From positions 2,623-42,569 of the forward strand of contig KB722768.1 in the NCBI GenBank assembly GCA_000349905.1: DNA of 39,947 bases, read 5' to 3'. How positions within the stretch are numbered: position 1 is the first letter of the stretch; each line of letters begins with the position of its first letter. This stretch comes from Volvariella volvacea V23. Its lineage: Eukaryota > Basidiomycota > Agaricomycetes > Agaricales > Pluteaceae. A program made the position numbers and the translations under genes. The notes under the pieces were generated by a model that was given only the letters and a program-made list of their open reading frames with translations, searched no databases and was not told the origin of the DNA. Below, one piece after another: positions 10,681-19,803 of this stretch.

Positions 10681-13600
10681 CTATGGCTCCTTCTGCGCCT
10701 CCAGATCCACCTCCTTACCCTCCACCTGCTCAACCTCCGTGACACCAGACATCGCCAACGAGGCATACCTCGAGAACGCCCTATTCCCAAGCTCAAACTC
10801 GGGATTGACAACCTTCTCCCCATACCGCCTATAATAAACCCTCTTCAGCCACTTCCAAAGCTCAATCCCCAGCACAAACATCGCGCTCTCGACAAACACG
10901 ATGCCCCACTCCCAGCTGATCGGCCCGTGCTTGAACACGACGCGGTTCAGGCCCGGGATGTAGATGATCGGGAAGACGGTGACGAAGCCGGCAAAGATGG
11001 ACCAGAAGAGGAACTTGTTCCGCCAGATGTGCTTCATCCAGATCGTCCACGGGTTCTTGGGCTTGCCCTCCATGCGGAAGAAGGAGCGGCGCATGTGCAC
11101 CATCTCCCAGGCGAGGATGAGCGCGAACCAGGTGAGGCACGTAAAGGTCGTGCTGCGCGCGCGGAAGACGAGCTCGCAGGACTCGTGGAAGCGGTCGTTG
11201 CACCCCTCGCCGAGCTGGCCATCGCCGAAGCCGAAGACGACGAGGGAGAAGGAGGCGAGGCAGAGCGCGGCCATGTAGCACCCGTAGACGGCCATGTCGA
11301 TGATGACTTCCGCAGTGAAGATGCCGACTTTGACGTTGTGCGGGGGGCGGACCATGATGTCATCCGAGGCGACTTCCATACCGAGTCCCATAGCCGGGAA
11401 GCCAGACGTGATCATGATGATCCAGAGGATCTCGACAGGTGCCAACGGGAAGACGGAGAGCCCAGTGTTGTCCTTGAAGGCCAATCCGATGAGCAACGTG
11501 CAAGCCTGAGCGATGTTCTCCGCCAACAAGTGGAGAACAAACTTCTTGATGTTATCGAACGTCCTGCGACCTTCCTCGACGGCGTTGAGGATACTCGCGA
11601 AGTTGTCGTCGGTGAGTACGATATCTGAAGCATCCTTTGCCACATCCGATCCTGCCATTCCCATTCCGATACCCACATCCGCGCGTTTCAACGCAGGGCT
11701 GTCATTAACCCCATCACCAGTCATGGCCACAAACTTCTTGCGACGATGAAGAGCCTCGACCATGCGGACTTTGGTGCTGGGCGCGCATCGAGCTATGACC
11801 AGCGGTAAGACGGGCAATTCGTCGATATCCTTGTCAGACAGGTTATCGAATTGAGCTGCCGTCATGACCATAGAGTTGATGACGCTTGGCGCCAGGCTGT
11901 CCAATTGTTTGGGGATGATACCCACTTCGGCTGCGATGGACTTGGCTGTCTCCGGATGGTCACCTAGAACGTGGCGAGTTAATTCAATCGCGTTCAGGAG
12001 TGGAGGGCGATAGAGGGCGTACCTGTTAACATGTGGACGTTGATACCAGCACGATGGCAGGCCTTGACGGCACCGGCAGTTTCAGGGCGAGGTGGATCAT
12101 AGAGGCCGATTAATCCGTAGAGGATCATCTCCTTCTCGACTTGATCACGAGGGTACTGAGACCAATCTTCAACAGACTCCGCCCATTCGCGAGAAGCCAG
12201 CGCGAGGACACGAAGACCCTGTGAGGCCAAAGCCTCCATGTTCCTCAACACCGTCTCCTTCCAGTCTTCATCAAGGGGGATGACCTCGCCGTTAACGTGG
12301 ATGGAGGTGCAAGCGTTCAACACGCGTTCGACTGCGCCCTTCATGAAGGCCCACTCCTTCACAACCTTCTCAGAGTCACGGCCCGTCTCTCGATAGATCA
12401 CTGACATTCTCTTGACATCAGAGTCGAAAGGATACTCCGCGATCAAGTGCCAAGTCGGAGTTTCAGAGTGGGTAAAGTTGCGACGGTTCCAGTCGAATCG
12501 GCTCGTGAAGACCTGGATGGCGGTTTCGGTAGGATCACCACGTGCATCCCAGCCGGTACCGTCTTTGCGTTTCGCCACAGTGGCGGTATTGCAGAATGTG
12601 GCGATATTAAGGTAATGCCTGAGGTACTGACTGTCCAAGAACTCGCTAGCATTGCGCCAAGGCGATTCAGCCTCCTTCTGAGCTTTTGTCTTTGGGATCT
12701 TCGTGAGGTCATGAGGACTAGATGGCTCAAGCGAGATAAGGGCACTAGTANNNNNNNNNNNNNNNNNNNNNNNNNNNNNNNNNNNNNNNNNNNNNNNNNN
12801 NNNNNNNNNNNNNNNNNNNNNNNNNNNNNNNNNNNNNNNNNNNNNNNNNNGGGTCCAGGGGCGTATTAGTGTCGCTGACGGAATAGGTACCCTCGGAAGC
12901 GACCCATGCTCTGCGGACTATCATCTTGCCTTGAGTGAGGGTGCCGGTTTTATCGGAGCAGATGTTCGTGACTGCGCCCAGGGCTTCGAGCGAATCGAGT
13001 TTGCGGACGATGACGTTACGGGAGACCATAATCTTGGTTCCGACAGCCATAGTAATGGTCAGAACCACGACGAGACTAGCGGGGATCATCGATAGACCAG
13101 TGCTGGAAGCATTGTTAGAAGAATGAAATGTGAGAGATCAAGATATGAACGTACCCAACGGCATATAGGATGACAGCTTGATCACTCCTGAAGTTGTTGG
13201 CGGCCAAACAAATGATGGCAAAGAGAACCGCGATTCCAAAGAGGATGATTGCAAGCCAACTGAGCTTGCGCTGCAAGGGGGTACCGACGTTGACACCTAA
13301 AAACTTGCCAACCCAGTCCTTGACGGTAAGGGCACCAGCTTCCAAGTAATAGTGGAACTTGGCGTGGCCATCGTCGGTTCTTCGGACTTTTCGAACCTTG
13401 CTATCGCCACCTTTAAGAGACTGGGCAATCTTGCCTATTTCGGTTTTCATTCCAGTAAAGACGACGATACCCTTTGCTCTTCCTTTGGTAACGGTGCTAC
13501 TGGAGTAGGCCATATTGAGTCGGTCACCGACCCCAACTTCTTCGTTAGGTTTGAAGACAATGTCGGCAGACTTGGCGACAGGGAGGGATTCACCCGTCAA

Positions 13601-14318
13601 CAGAGCCTCGTCTGTCTCGAAGTCTAACGCAATGGCATGAGAAAGGAATAGAAGATAAGAACTGGGGTGACTTACTCATCGCTTCGAAAAGCCTCATGTC
13701 AGCGGGGATGGTGTCCCCGGTTTTAACTTCTATGATATCGCCAGGAGCGATATCAGCAGATCGGACGGTAAGAATGTGTCCATCTCTGACGACTTGAGCG
13801 GTGGGAGATGAAAGGGAACGTAAAGAATCCATGGTTTTCTCTGCACTGTATTCCTGCAAGAACCCAACCACGACGTTTACGATAACCACAGCTGTAACGA
13901 CCGACGCCTCGATCCACGACTTGATAGCGAAGGATGCGACCATTCCCATGACCAGCACCTAGATGGGAGCATTGATAAGGGCCGAGTAAAAAACATGAGA
14001 GCATAGAAGACGCACCAACGCCATAGCATTGAAAATCTGCCCTATGAAGATTCTCAGAGGGCTGACTCCTCCTCCTCCTTCGAGTTCATTGAGCCCGAAA
14101 CGCTTCAGACGATCTTGAACCTCTGTCTGCGACAGACCATTGTCGGGATCTGTCGTCAGCTCCTGAATGACTTGGTTGGCTGTGAGAAGATGAGGGAATC
14201 TTGAGAGGCCGTTGAGAGCAGCAGGGTCGGCTGGTTTTTCATTAGTGCTGAGCGTATCAGGTGACTGCAGGGATCCTTGACGACTTCCGGTGTGAATATT
14301 TTGGCCATCACGTTGCAT
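10681..14318 (-). CDS. ena1: ENA-type (P-type IID) Na+/K+ efflux ATPase, interrupted by an assembly gap
   Basis: Exons 14318-14016, 13958-13676, 13623-13155, 13102-12023 (containing the gap 12751-12850) and 11963-10681 give about 1105 residues plus the missing part, close to the usual ENA length. The cation-ATPase N-terminal segment (LTANQVIQELTTDPDNGLSQ) precedes paired helices, the actuator TGES (LLTGESLPVAK), the IID-type stretch IVRKLDSLEALGAVTNICSD with the phosphorylated Asp in DKTGTLTQGKM, the nucleotide domain (EYPFDSDVKRMSVIY), the hinge MLTGDHPETAKSIAAE and TGDGVNDSPALKRADVGIGM, then the C-terminal membrane helices. ENA pumps export Na+ (and K+ at high pH) across the plasma membrane and are typically induced by salt or alkali. 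A C-terminal hydrophilic tail (EVEQVEGKEVDLEAQ) ends the protein. The start is the first in-frame ATG; a longer leader frame exists only from a GTG. The frame before and after the gap requires a gap length divisible by 3, or an intron inside it. Confidence 0.92.
12751..12850. other. Assembly gap (100 N) inside the ENA ATPase
   Basis: Exactly 100 N between ...NTPLDP and TSALISLEPSS in the nucleotide-binding region of the pump. Read literally, 100 bases puts a stop directly after the gap, so the true length differs. The gap does not mean the gene is broken. Confidence 0.98.
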
Positions 14319-14500
14319 GCACTGGATGTGAGCGCTTGAAGAGATAGAGGTTGGGCTGCCCGAGGCAGAGATACTAGAGTGAGAAAGGGGCGTAGAATGG
14401 GCGTAAGGCGGGCAGACGGTCGCAAGAAGAGCAGACTCTTGGTGGTAGAGGGAAGAGTGGGGACCGGGCACGAAGAAAAAGAGAGACGAACGAGGACGTA

Positions 14501-14508
14501 TTTATATA
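14501..14508 (-). promoter_or_regulatory. TATA box of the ENA ATPase gene
   Basis: The minus strand reads GCTATATAAATACG, a textbook TATA element, 183-190 bp upstream of the ATG at 14318. This spacing implies a leader of about 150 bp. No further upstream motif was assigned. Confidence 0.55.
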
Positions 14509-14995
14509 GCCGAACGACTGGATGCCAAATGCCGAGCACCTGTCCGCATGCTCACAACTTTCGAGACTATCACAAATATGGGGTCTTGGCATCATGTCCT
14601 CCCCGACCCACCGCCCTCATGGCCCTCCATCGCTTCCTCACCACTGCTGACGTCGAATGCATCCTCTAGCGCACCAGCCTCGCACATTATGTGGATTTTG
14701 CGGAATTTTGTCTTCAGCATCGACATCACCATGATACAATCGTGTGGTGCGTGCTCTGCAAGCCAAGCCCCTATATGATCCTGCCGAGAAAAAAATGGGT
14801 GATGATCTGCTGTTTTACCGATTTCGTCAGAGGTTCTGACAATAGGGCGCATTTATGAGACCCAATTGGAAGGTGAATCTGAATTGGAATGGGGCAGTGT
14901 ATTGAGATATGAAGCCTCGAGGCCTTATCTCCTTACACGCGCACTCATTTTTAACTCCTGGCTAAAACCACTTCTTTATTGACCTTCTGCCAGCC

Positions 14996-15097
14996 ATGCA
15001 CACCACCTCGCTACACCAACTCCAAGACCTCTCCAAGCTCGTAAACGAACTCCGGTTTCCCAACAGCCCGTTCAACACCGCACAGCTTAAGCAGTAG
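14996..15097 (+). CDS. Short protein-like ORF, possibly a first exon or relic
   Basis: A 33-codon frame begins at an ATG in good context (CCAGCCATGC) after a plausible leader and reads MHTTSLHQLQDLSKLVNELR, then FPNSPFNTAQLKQ. The peptide is helix-like and looks more protein-like than the surrounding translations. A GTAGTC donor near its end and a CACACCAG acceptor about 50 bp on could extend it, but none of the continuations is convincing. It could be a small gene, the first exon of a gene whose remainder has decayed, or chance. I do not recognise it. Confidence 0.2.
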   Translation: MHTTSLHQLQDLSKLVNELRFPNSPFNTAQLKQ

Positions 15098-16029
15098 TCG
15101 GTACTGTTATCCATTCTGATTTGCCCAATCACCACACCAGATCAGAAAAATTCCCACTCAATTGCCGCCGGCATCTTCACCACAATACTCGTGGCCTCTC
15201 GTGGCGTCCCCTGAGGGGCCCGATTGAGTAGGCCTTGACATCACGTAGTGCCTGTCCGTTCTAATTGGGATTGACTGCAGTCCAGAAGTGGACAAGTTTC
15301 GCAGAGTCTAGATCATCCATGCACAGGTTTTACCAGCGATGGCCATTCTAACAATTTGTGCCGCGGTGATGGGCCCGGAGGAATGACGGTGGTGAGAGAT
15401 ATGTACTGTACTTGATGTGGTATAGTTTTCAAGTCACCGTCGGCTCTGTTCGGCACGACGGCAATATACAGACTCCACTGTTGTTATCACTGCTTTTTGC
15501 GGTGAGTGCGGAGGACGATGCTCCAATTCGACTCCTTGCCAAGACATTCAAAATGCCCGATAGCTGTTATTTAGTCTCGAGCCAGCCGTTCCCGCGTCAA
15601 GAGCTTTTTGGCTTGGTTCCGGAGCGCTGCACAACGCAACAGATGGGTACGAGACTACTGTTGTTGTTGATGTGGCAATAACCCCCTATCCCAATACCGA
15701 CACATATGTATCTTATCTGTAAATAATATCCCCGCTCCGTTGGTGCTCTTGGCTTGCAGGTTTCGCTGTCGGCTATATCCAGGAACTGGATTTCCTCCGT
15801 GTCCTTCTAGCACCTGGATGCTTATTTCTGGCCGACGAGGCAATTAGTACAGATCATCGCACCCGAATCACTCTAGTAAATGTCGCTTATCGGTTACAAT
15901 GAGGGTCCACGAAATCTACACGCACACCTAAATGCGTGTTGAAGCTGTAATGCAAGCTACATGAAATACAAAGGAGCTGAAAGGGAAGGAGCACGCTAAA
16001 ACCTACATACAGCAACATACAGCAATCAA
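15098..16029. other. No gene recognised
   Basis: About 930 bp with only short unrelated open frames on both strands (for example 15412-15681 plus and 15655-15843 minus). No family motif, splice pattern or repeat was seen here. Confidence 0.5.
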
Positions 16030-16160
16030 ACTACTCAGCAGCCAGCTTCCCAATCGTAACCGGATTTCAATGTTCCTCTCGCCCCAACGATTTGCCGTAA
16101 TTCTCCGCGAGTGTGGAAACTCATCATTGCGTGAAGAATTGAGGTCGTCTTTGACAGACA
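16030..16160 (-). pseudogene. Decayed copy of the last exon of the NmrA-like gene
   Basis: The minus strand here aligns by eye with the 3' end of the NmrA-like gene at 17232-17340: an ATGA.(A/G)AG.TTTCCAC-type segment near 16120, a stretch matching the AACTGGAATCAGATTTCGATT region, and ATTGGGAAGCTGGCTGCTGA corresponding to the functional ATTGGCAAGTTGGCC end. Translated, it gives MSFHTR (against MTSFHAWV) and TIGKLAAE-stop (against SIGKLATGQQ-stop), but in different frames, so it is broken. Similarity fades upstream. It is in the same orientation, about 1.1 kb downstream of the live gene, which suggests an old tandem duplication of which only the tail survives. Confidence 0.55.
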
Positions 16161-17231
16161 GCTGGTGTCAGACACTCGACATCATTGCTCTAGACCTAGT
16201 CAAAGGCATTCTAGTTGGCAAAAACACCATCGCCACCGGGCACGAAAGGCCACCTCGAACCCAGACGATTTGCTCGTCCACACACGTTCGTTCGGACACA
16301 CAATCGTACAGTATCACGAGCTCTGAATGAAAATTTCCTCCGGATTACCGCCGGAACCGTCCACCCTTTTTTGTTTGGACGTTTATCAGGCAGTTTTAAC
16401 GTCACGGTCGCGGTCGGTAGGAGCACGAGCCCGCTGGAGACTCAGCTAGGGCATACTGCGGGCTACGTGCATCAGACTGCTCCAAGTTGAAGTGTATTGA
16501 GCTCCAACGGAGGCTGGTTGTGCGCCCAAAATAGCATGCATTGAATGCAATATCCATCGATAGTAGATATTAGACACCTCACCTGTTTCACTAGTCCTGA
16601 ATGGCCTTTTGTGGCGAACTGGGGCATGAAACCACGTTTTCGAGCCCAGTGCTGCATCAGCAGATTCACGTCCCTGAAGTGACGATCCATTGCGATGTTA
16701 TGTTAGAATTCATTCCCCGAACTGTGGCGTCGATCTTAACCTCGAGCCTGAGGCACAACCAACAGGTAGTTCACCGCACCAAATCCACATCTGCTGGCAT
16801 TCAGTGTGGTGTATCTCCGCCGAAGCTGTTAGATCTATCGCTCGGCACCGCGCCCAACCAGGTCATGGAAACGCTAAACCACGCTACGAATGTTCTTGGT
16901 ACCTTTGGGTCTGCCGGTGACCCACCGCCGTCGCCACAGGGTATGGCGGCGCTGCAAGCATTGGAGGATTGGGTATACTGGGTACCATTATCGAGTGCCA
17001 TATCACCCACTCTAACACACCCTATACCCAGGAGCAAACGTCACAAGTCGAACAGACGAAGATCCTGCATGTGCAATACAACATTGCATTCTTTTACACA
17101 AATGCAATACAATCTTGTATACTTAACACAACACCACCAGCACGTTCACCTTCGTGCGTTTCAAGGCCCAAAGTATCCGACAACCAAAAGGCGCAGCCTC
17201 CAGGCAGTCATACAGCAGGCTTCTTTTTCGC
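16161..17231. other. Spacer with an unassigned long ORF
   Basis: The main open frame is 16601-17341 on the plus strand (246 codons from an ATG). It runs antisense into the last exon of the NmrA-like gene and its second half is low in protein-like signal. The part around 16795-16990 (ending GMAALQALEDWVYWVPL) is the most plausible coding-like stretch. The opposite strand is open at 16801-17037. I cannot say which, if either, was ever a gene. Confidence 0.25.
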
Positions 17232-18750
17232 TCATTGCTGCCCAGTGGCCAACTTGCCAATCGAAATCTGATTCCAGTTTGCCTCTCGCTCTGATGGCTT
17301 GCCATGCCTCTCCGCAACCCACGCGTGGAAGCTTGTCATGACCGGGTTTGCCTTTCTTGCATCTGCCATTTGAGCTTCAGTTACCGGATTGTTCTGAATT
17401 AATCCCCAGACGTTTTCGGTCTCGGTTATCCTGGAAAGGGGGTGAGCTATCATCCTGACAATAAACGAGTGCTATACTTACAGTCCTTGCGTGTGGCTGT
17501 TGATAGATATCAACCATCGAGCAAGGAACGCAGGGATGGACGGTCTCGAGCGCCCAGAAGCGTTCTGATACGCTTCTTCTTGCTGGGGCATGGTCAACAC
17601 CTCCCCTACTACGACAAGAATCTTGGACTTGAACTCTGTCGGATTCTATGATTGATATTGGCAGAAAATGGCAGAAGACATAACGTCAGTAACGCGCAGC
17701 TTTACCACATGGGACGGAGACCTCCGGAGGGGGTGCTTCTAAAAGGTGCGGGGGGTGCGGAGGAAGTCTGTGGGAGAGAGGTATGTAACGTACCCGGAAA
17801 ACTCCAGCGGCTACGCGTCCAATATCGTTCACAGCCTATTCCCACACGCAGAACAGTGTGAAGTATTGGATTGGATAGGCGAAAGCGGCCAATGAGGAAT
17901 TACGGCGGGACCAATGATATGGTGGATGGATAAATTCAGCGGGTCTGAAAATGTGTGAGGGACTTGGCACTTACAACTAGTTGAAGTCCAATAGTAGGTT
18001 TGAGACCAGCTTTCAGGACACCAACGGTGATATTCCCAATGGTGCCTTCAAAGTTTTCCATGAAGAAACCTGGACGTAATATCCTAACGAGTCAACGCGA
18101 AGATCATCATGGTTAAGTCCGCCAATTGGAGGAAGATAACAGGTTTTTGTGCATCCACAATCAGAATTGACATCTTTTGAGAATCCAGGCGTGGGCGTAC
18201 TTACGTCCAGTTTAACCCCTTGTCGCCTAGACTTCGGACATGACGCTCAATGTTAAGTTTCGCAAGTCGATCAAGCACAAGCAGATGGTCTTGCCCTTCA
18301 CCACCTCGCTCAACAGATGAGAAAATGAAGGTCGAAACACCATATTCCAGCGCCAAGTCCGCCAGGACCTGCAGTATATGCGAGTGTGACGATCGCCGTC
18401 AGGCTGAAGCGAGCGATAAGACGCGTGACGCGTACCTTGCCTTGTCTCTCCTCCCCGTCCGCATTCGCACCCAATCCAGGGAACGCCAACGCCACAAACA
18501 CGCCCCAAATGCCCCCTTGAGCTTTGGCATCCTCAAATACCTGTCGAACTGTATCCGGTTTGTCCAAGTTTGCCTGGACGAGTGTCACGTAAGGCAGGGA
18601 GCCCAGCTCCTTTGCCTTTGCCGTCGTTGTCTTGCGTGTCAGCGCCAACACCTCGAATCCACCTTCCCCCTCCTTGGGTCGTAGTTCGCGCACTAAGCTT
18701 TTCCCTTGACGTCCAGTCGCCCCTACCACTAATATTCGCTTCGCTGCCAT
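17232..18750 (-). CDS. NmrA-like family NAD(P)-binding protein
   Basis: Six exons (18750-18436, 18368-18205, 18083-17975, 17835-17794, 17645-17482, 17430-17232) join in frame to 330 aa, typical for the family. The N-terminus is a Rossmann fold: KRILVVGATGRQGKSLVREL, with the GATGRQG dinucleotide loop at residues about 9-15. VTLVQANLDKPDTVRQVFED, GIWGVFVALAF, FIFSSVERGG and LNWTILRPGFFMENFEG are conserved NmrA/HSCARG elements. The canonical Tyr-x-x-x-Lys pair of true short-chain dehydrogenases is not evident, which fits a redox-sensing regulator rather than an enzyme. NmrA-like proteins are thought to bind NAD(P) and control transcription factors or metabolism in response to redox state. Exon 4 is only 42 nt. 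It is transcribed divergently from the DUF6533 gene, with about 1.05 kb between the two starts. A broken copy of its last exon lies downstream (16030-16160). Confidence 0.88.
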
Positions 18751-19803
18751 TCAAGCAAAATGTCACAGGTCTGGGGTTTGAGATAGAGAGGGGATTGAAA
18801 AAGAGATCGCCGCCAGGGTAATATGTACGATTGTTCGGAGGGGCCAGGCCGTCAAAGCCGAGAGGGTGACCCTTGTGTGCACTTCCAGTAATGTACCAGC
18901 CCTCAGGTGCGCTGTGGGTCCTCTCCACTGGATATATGCGTCGTCCAATCGCGAAAGGAGCGGCACGGCTGTTGACACTGACAGACGGTGATGCAATGAG
19001 TCCTAGTAGGGATGGGGTCCTGGGGAGGACGGTGGAAAGGCAGGAAGGAAGATGCCAGCCCGTGAGTAAAAGGGTGGTTTTTTGTTGGTTGTTAGGCGCT
19101 ACTACCAGCGGCGGGGATAGATATCGATTGCGGTGCTTAGCGTCTAGGGTCCTTAGTTCCTATGAACGCAGAGGCTATTTAAAGATTTTCTTTCTTTAAA
19201 CCCTTCCATGACGCCCTTCGCGGTCATCACCAACGCCCAGCATACTAGAATCTCGCGGGGTAACTATATAACAAGCACCAACACCAGGTGGTAGTAGCAT
19301 CGTGGTGCGTTACCACACCTTTCCGAGATCCTTCGTCTCACGCTTACACCGCTATTTAATTCCCTCCCCAAACCCAAATATGCAATAGAGTTTGTAACTC
19401 TGAATTGAATTAGATTTTCGCTAGGCATGGGGAAAGATGGTTAATTCTATTCCAGGGAAGGCACAACTCAAACATTTTCGTTTTGGGCGCCCTGATTTAT
19501 AGCAGGATCTTCATGGACCCAAACCCGTACACCCCTGTCCTGTTCATTTTCCGGCCAGACGGGTTCTCCCCGACCCCAGAGGCAAACTGTCCCCCTAATG
19601 ACCTTTCCTGTTAGGTTTGCTGTTACGTCTGATGGAAGTACAAAGAAACCTCATTAGTTCTATAAATGAAGGAAGGGCTTATGCTCTGCGGCTTTTCCCC
19701 TTCTTTCTCCACCTTCCCGATTGACTTTGAGGAAGAAACGGTTCCTCGCAAATTGGTGTACCTAAGGTCCTTGGTTCTGGCTTCGTTCTGGGTTCTTTTG
19801 ACG
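18751..19803. other. Divergent intergenic region
   Basis: This region separates the ATG of the NmrA-like gene (minus) from that of the DUF6533 gene (plus). A TATA-like TATAAAT lies at 19661-19667, 137 bp before the plus-strand ATG. Other open frames (for example 18533-18928 minus) look like shadows. No repeats were noted. Confidence 0.45.
19661..19667 (+). promoter_or_regulatory. TATA-like element of the DUF6533 gene
   Basis: TATAAAT 137-143 bp upstream of the ATG at 19804, in a spacing similar to that of the ENA gene's TATA box in this window. Confidence 0.4.

Noticed and set aside
10862..11628. Several open frames overlapping the ENA last exon in other frames and on the plus strand
   Set aside because: Shadows caused by high GC at third positions of the ATPase exon; Arg/Ala/Ser-rich and without motifs.
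16601..17341. 246-codon plus-strand ORF as a real gene
   Set aside because: It overlaps antisense with the well-supported last exon of the NmrA-like gene and has no recognisable domain; kept only as a note.
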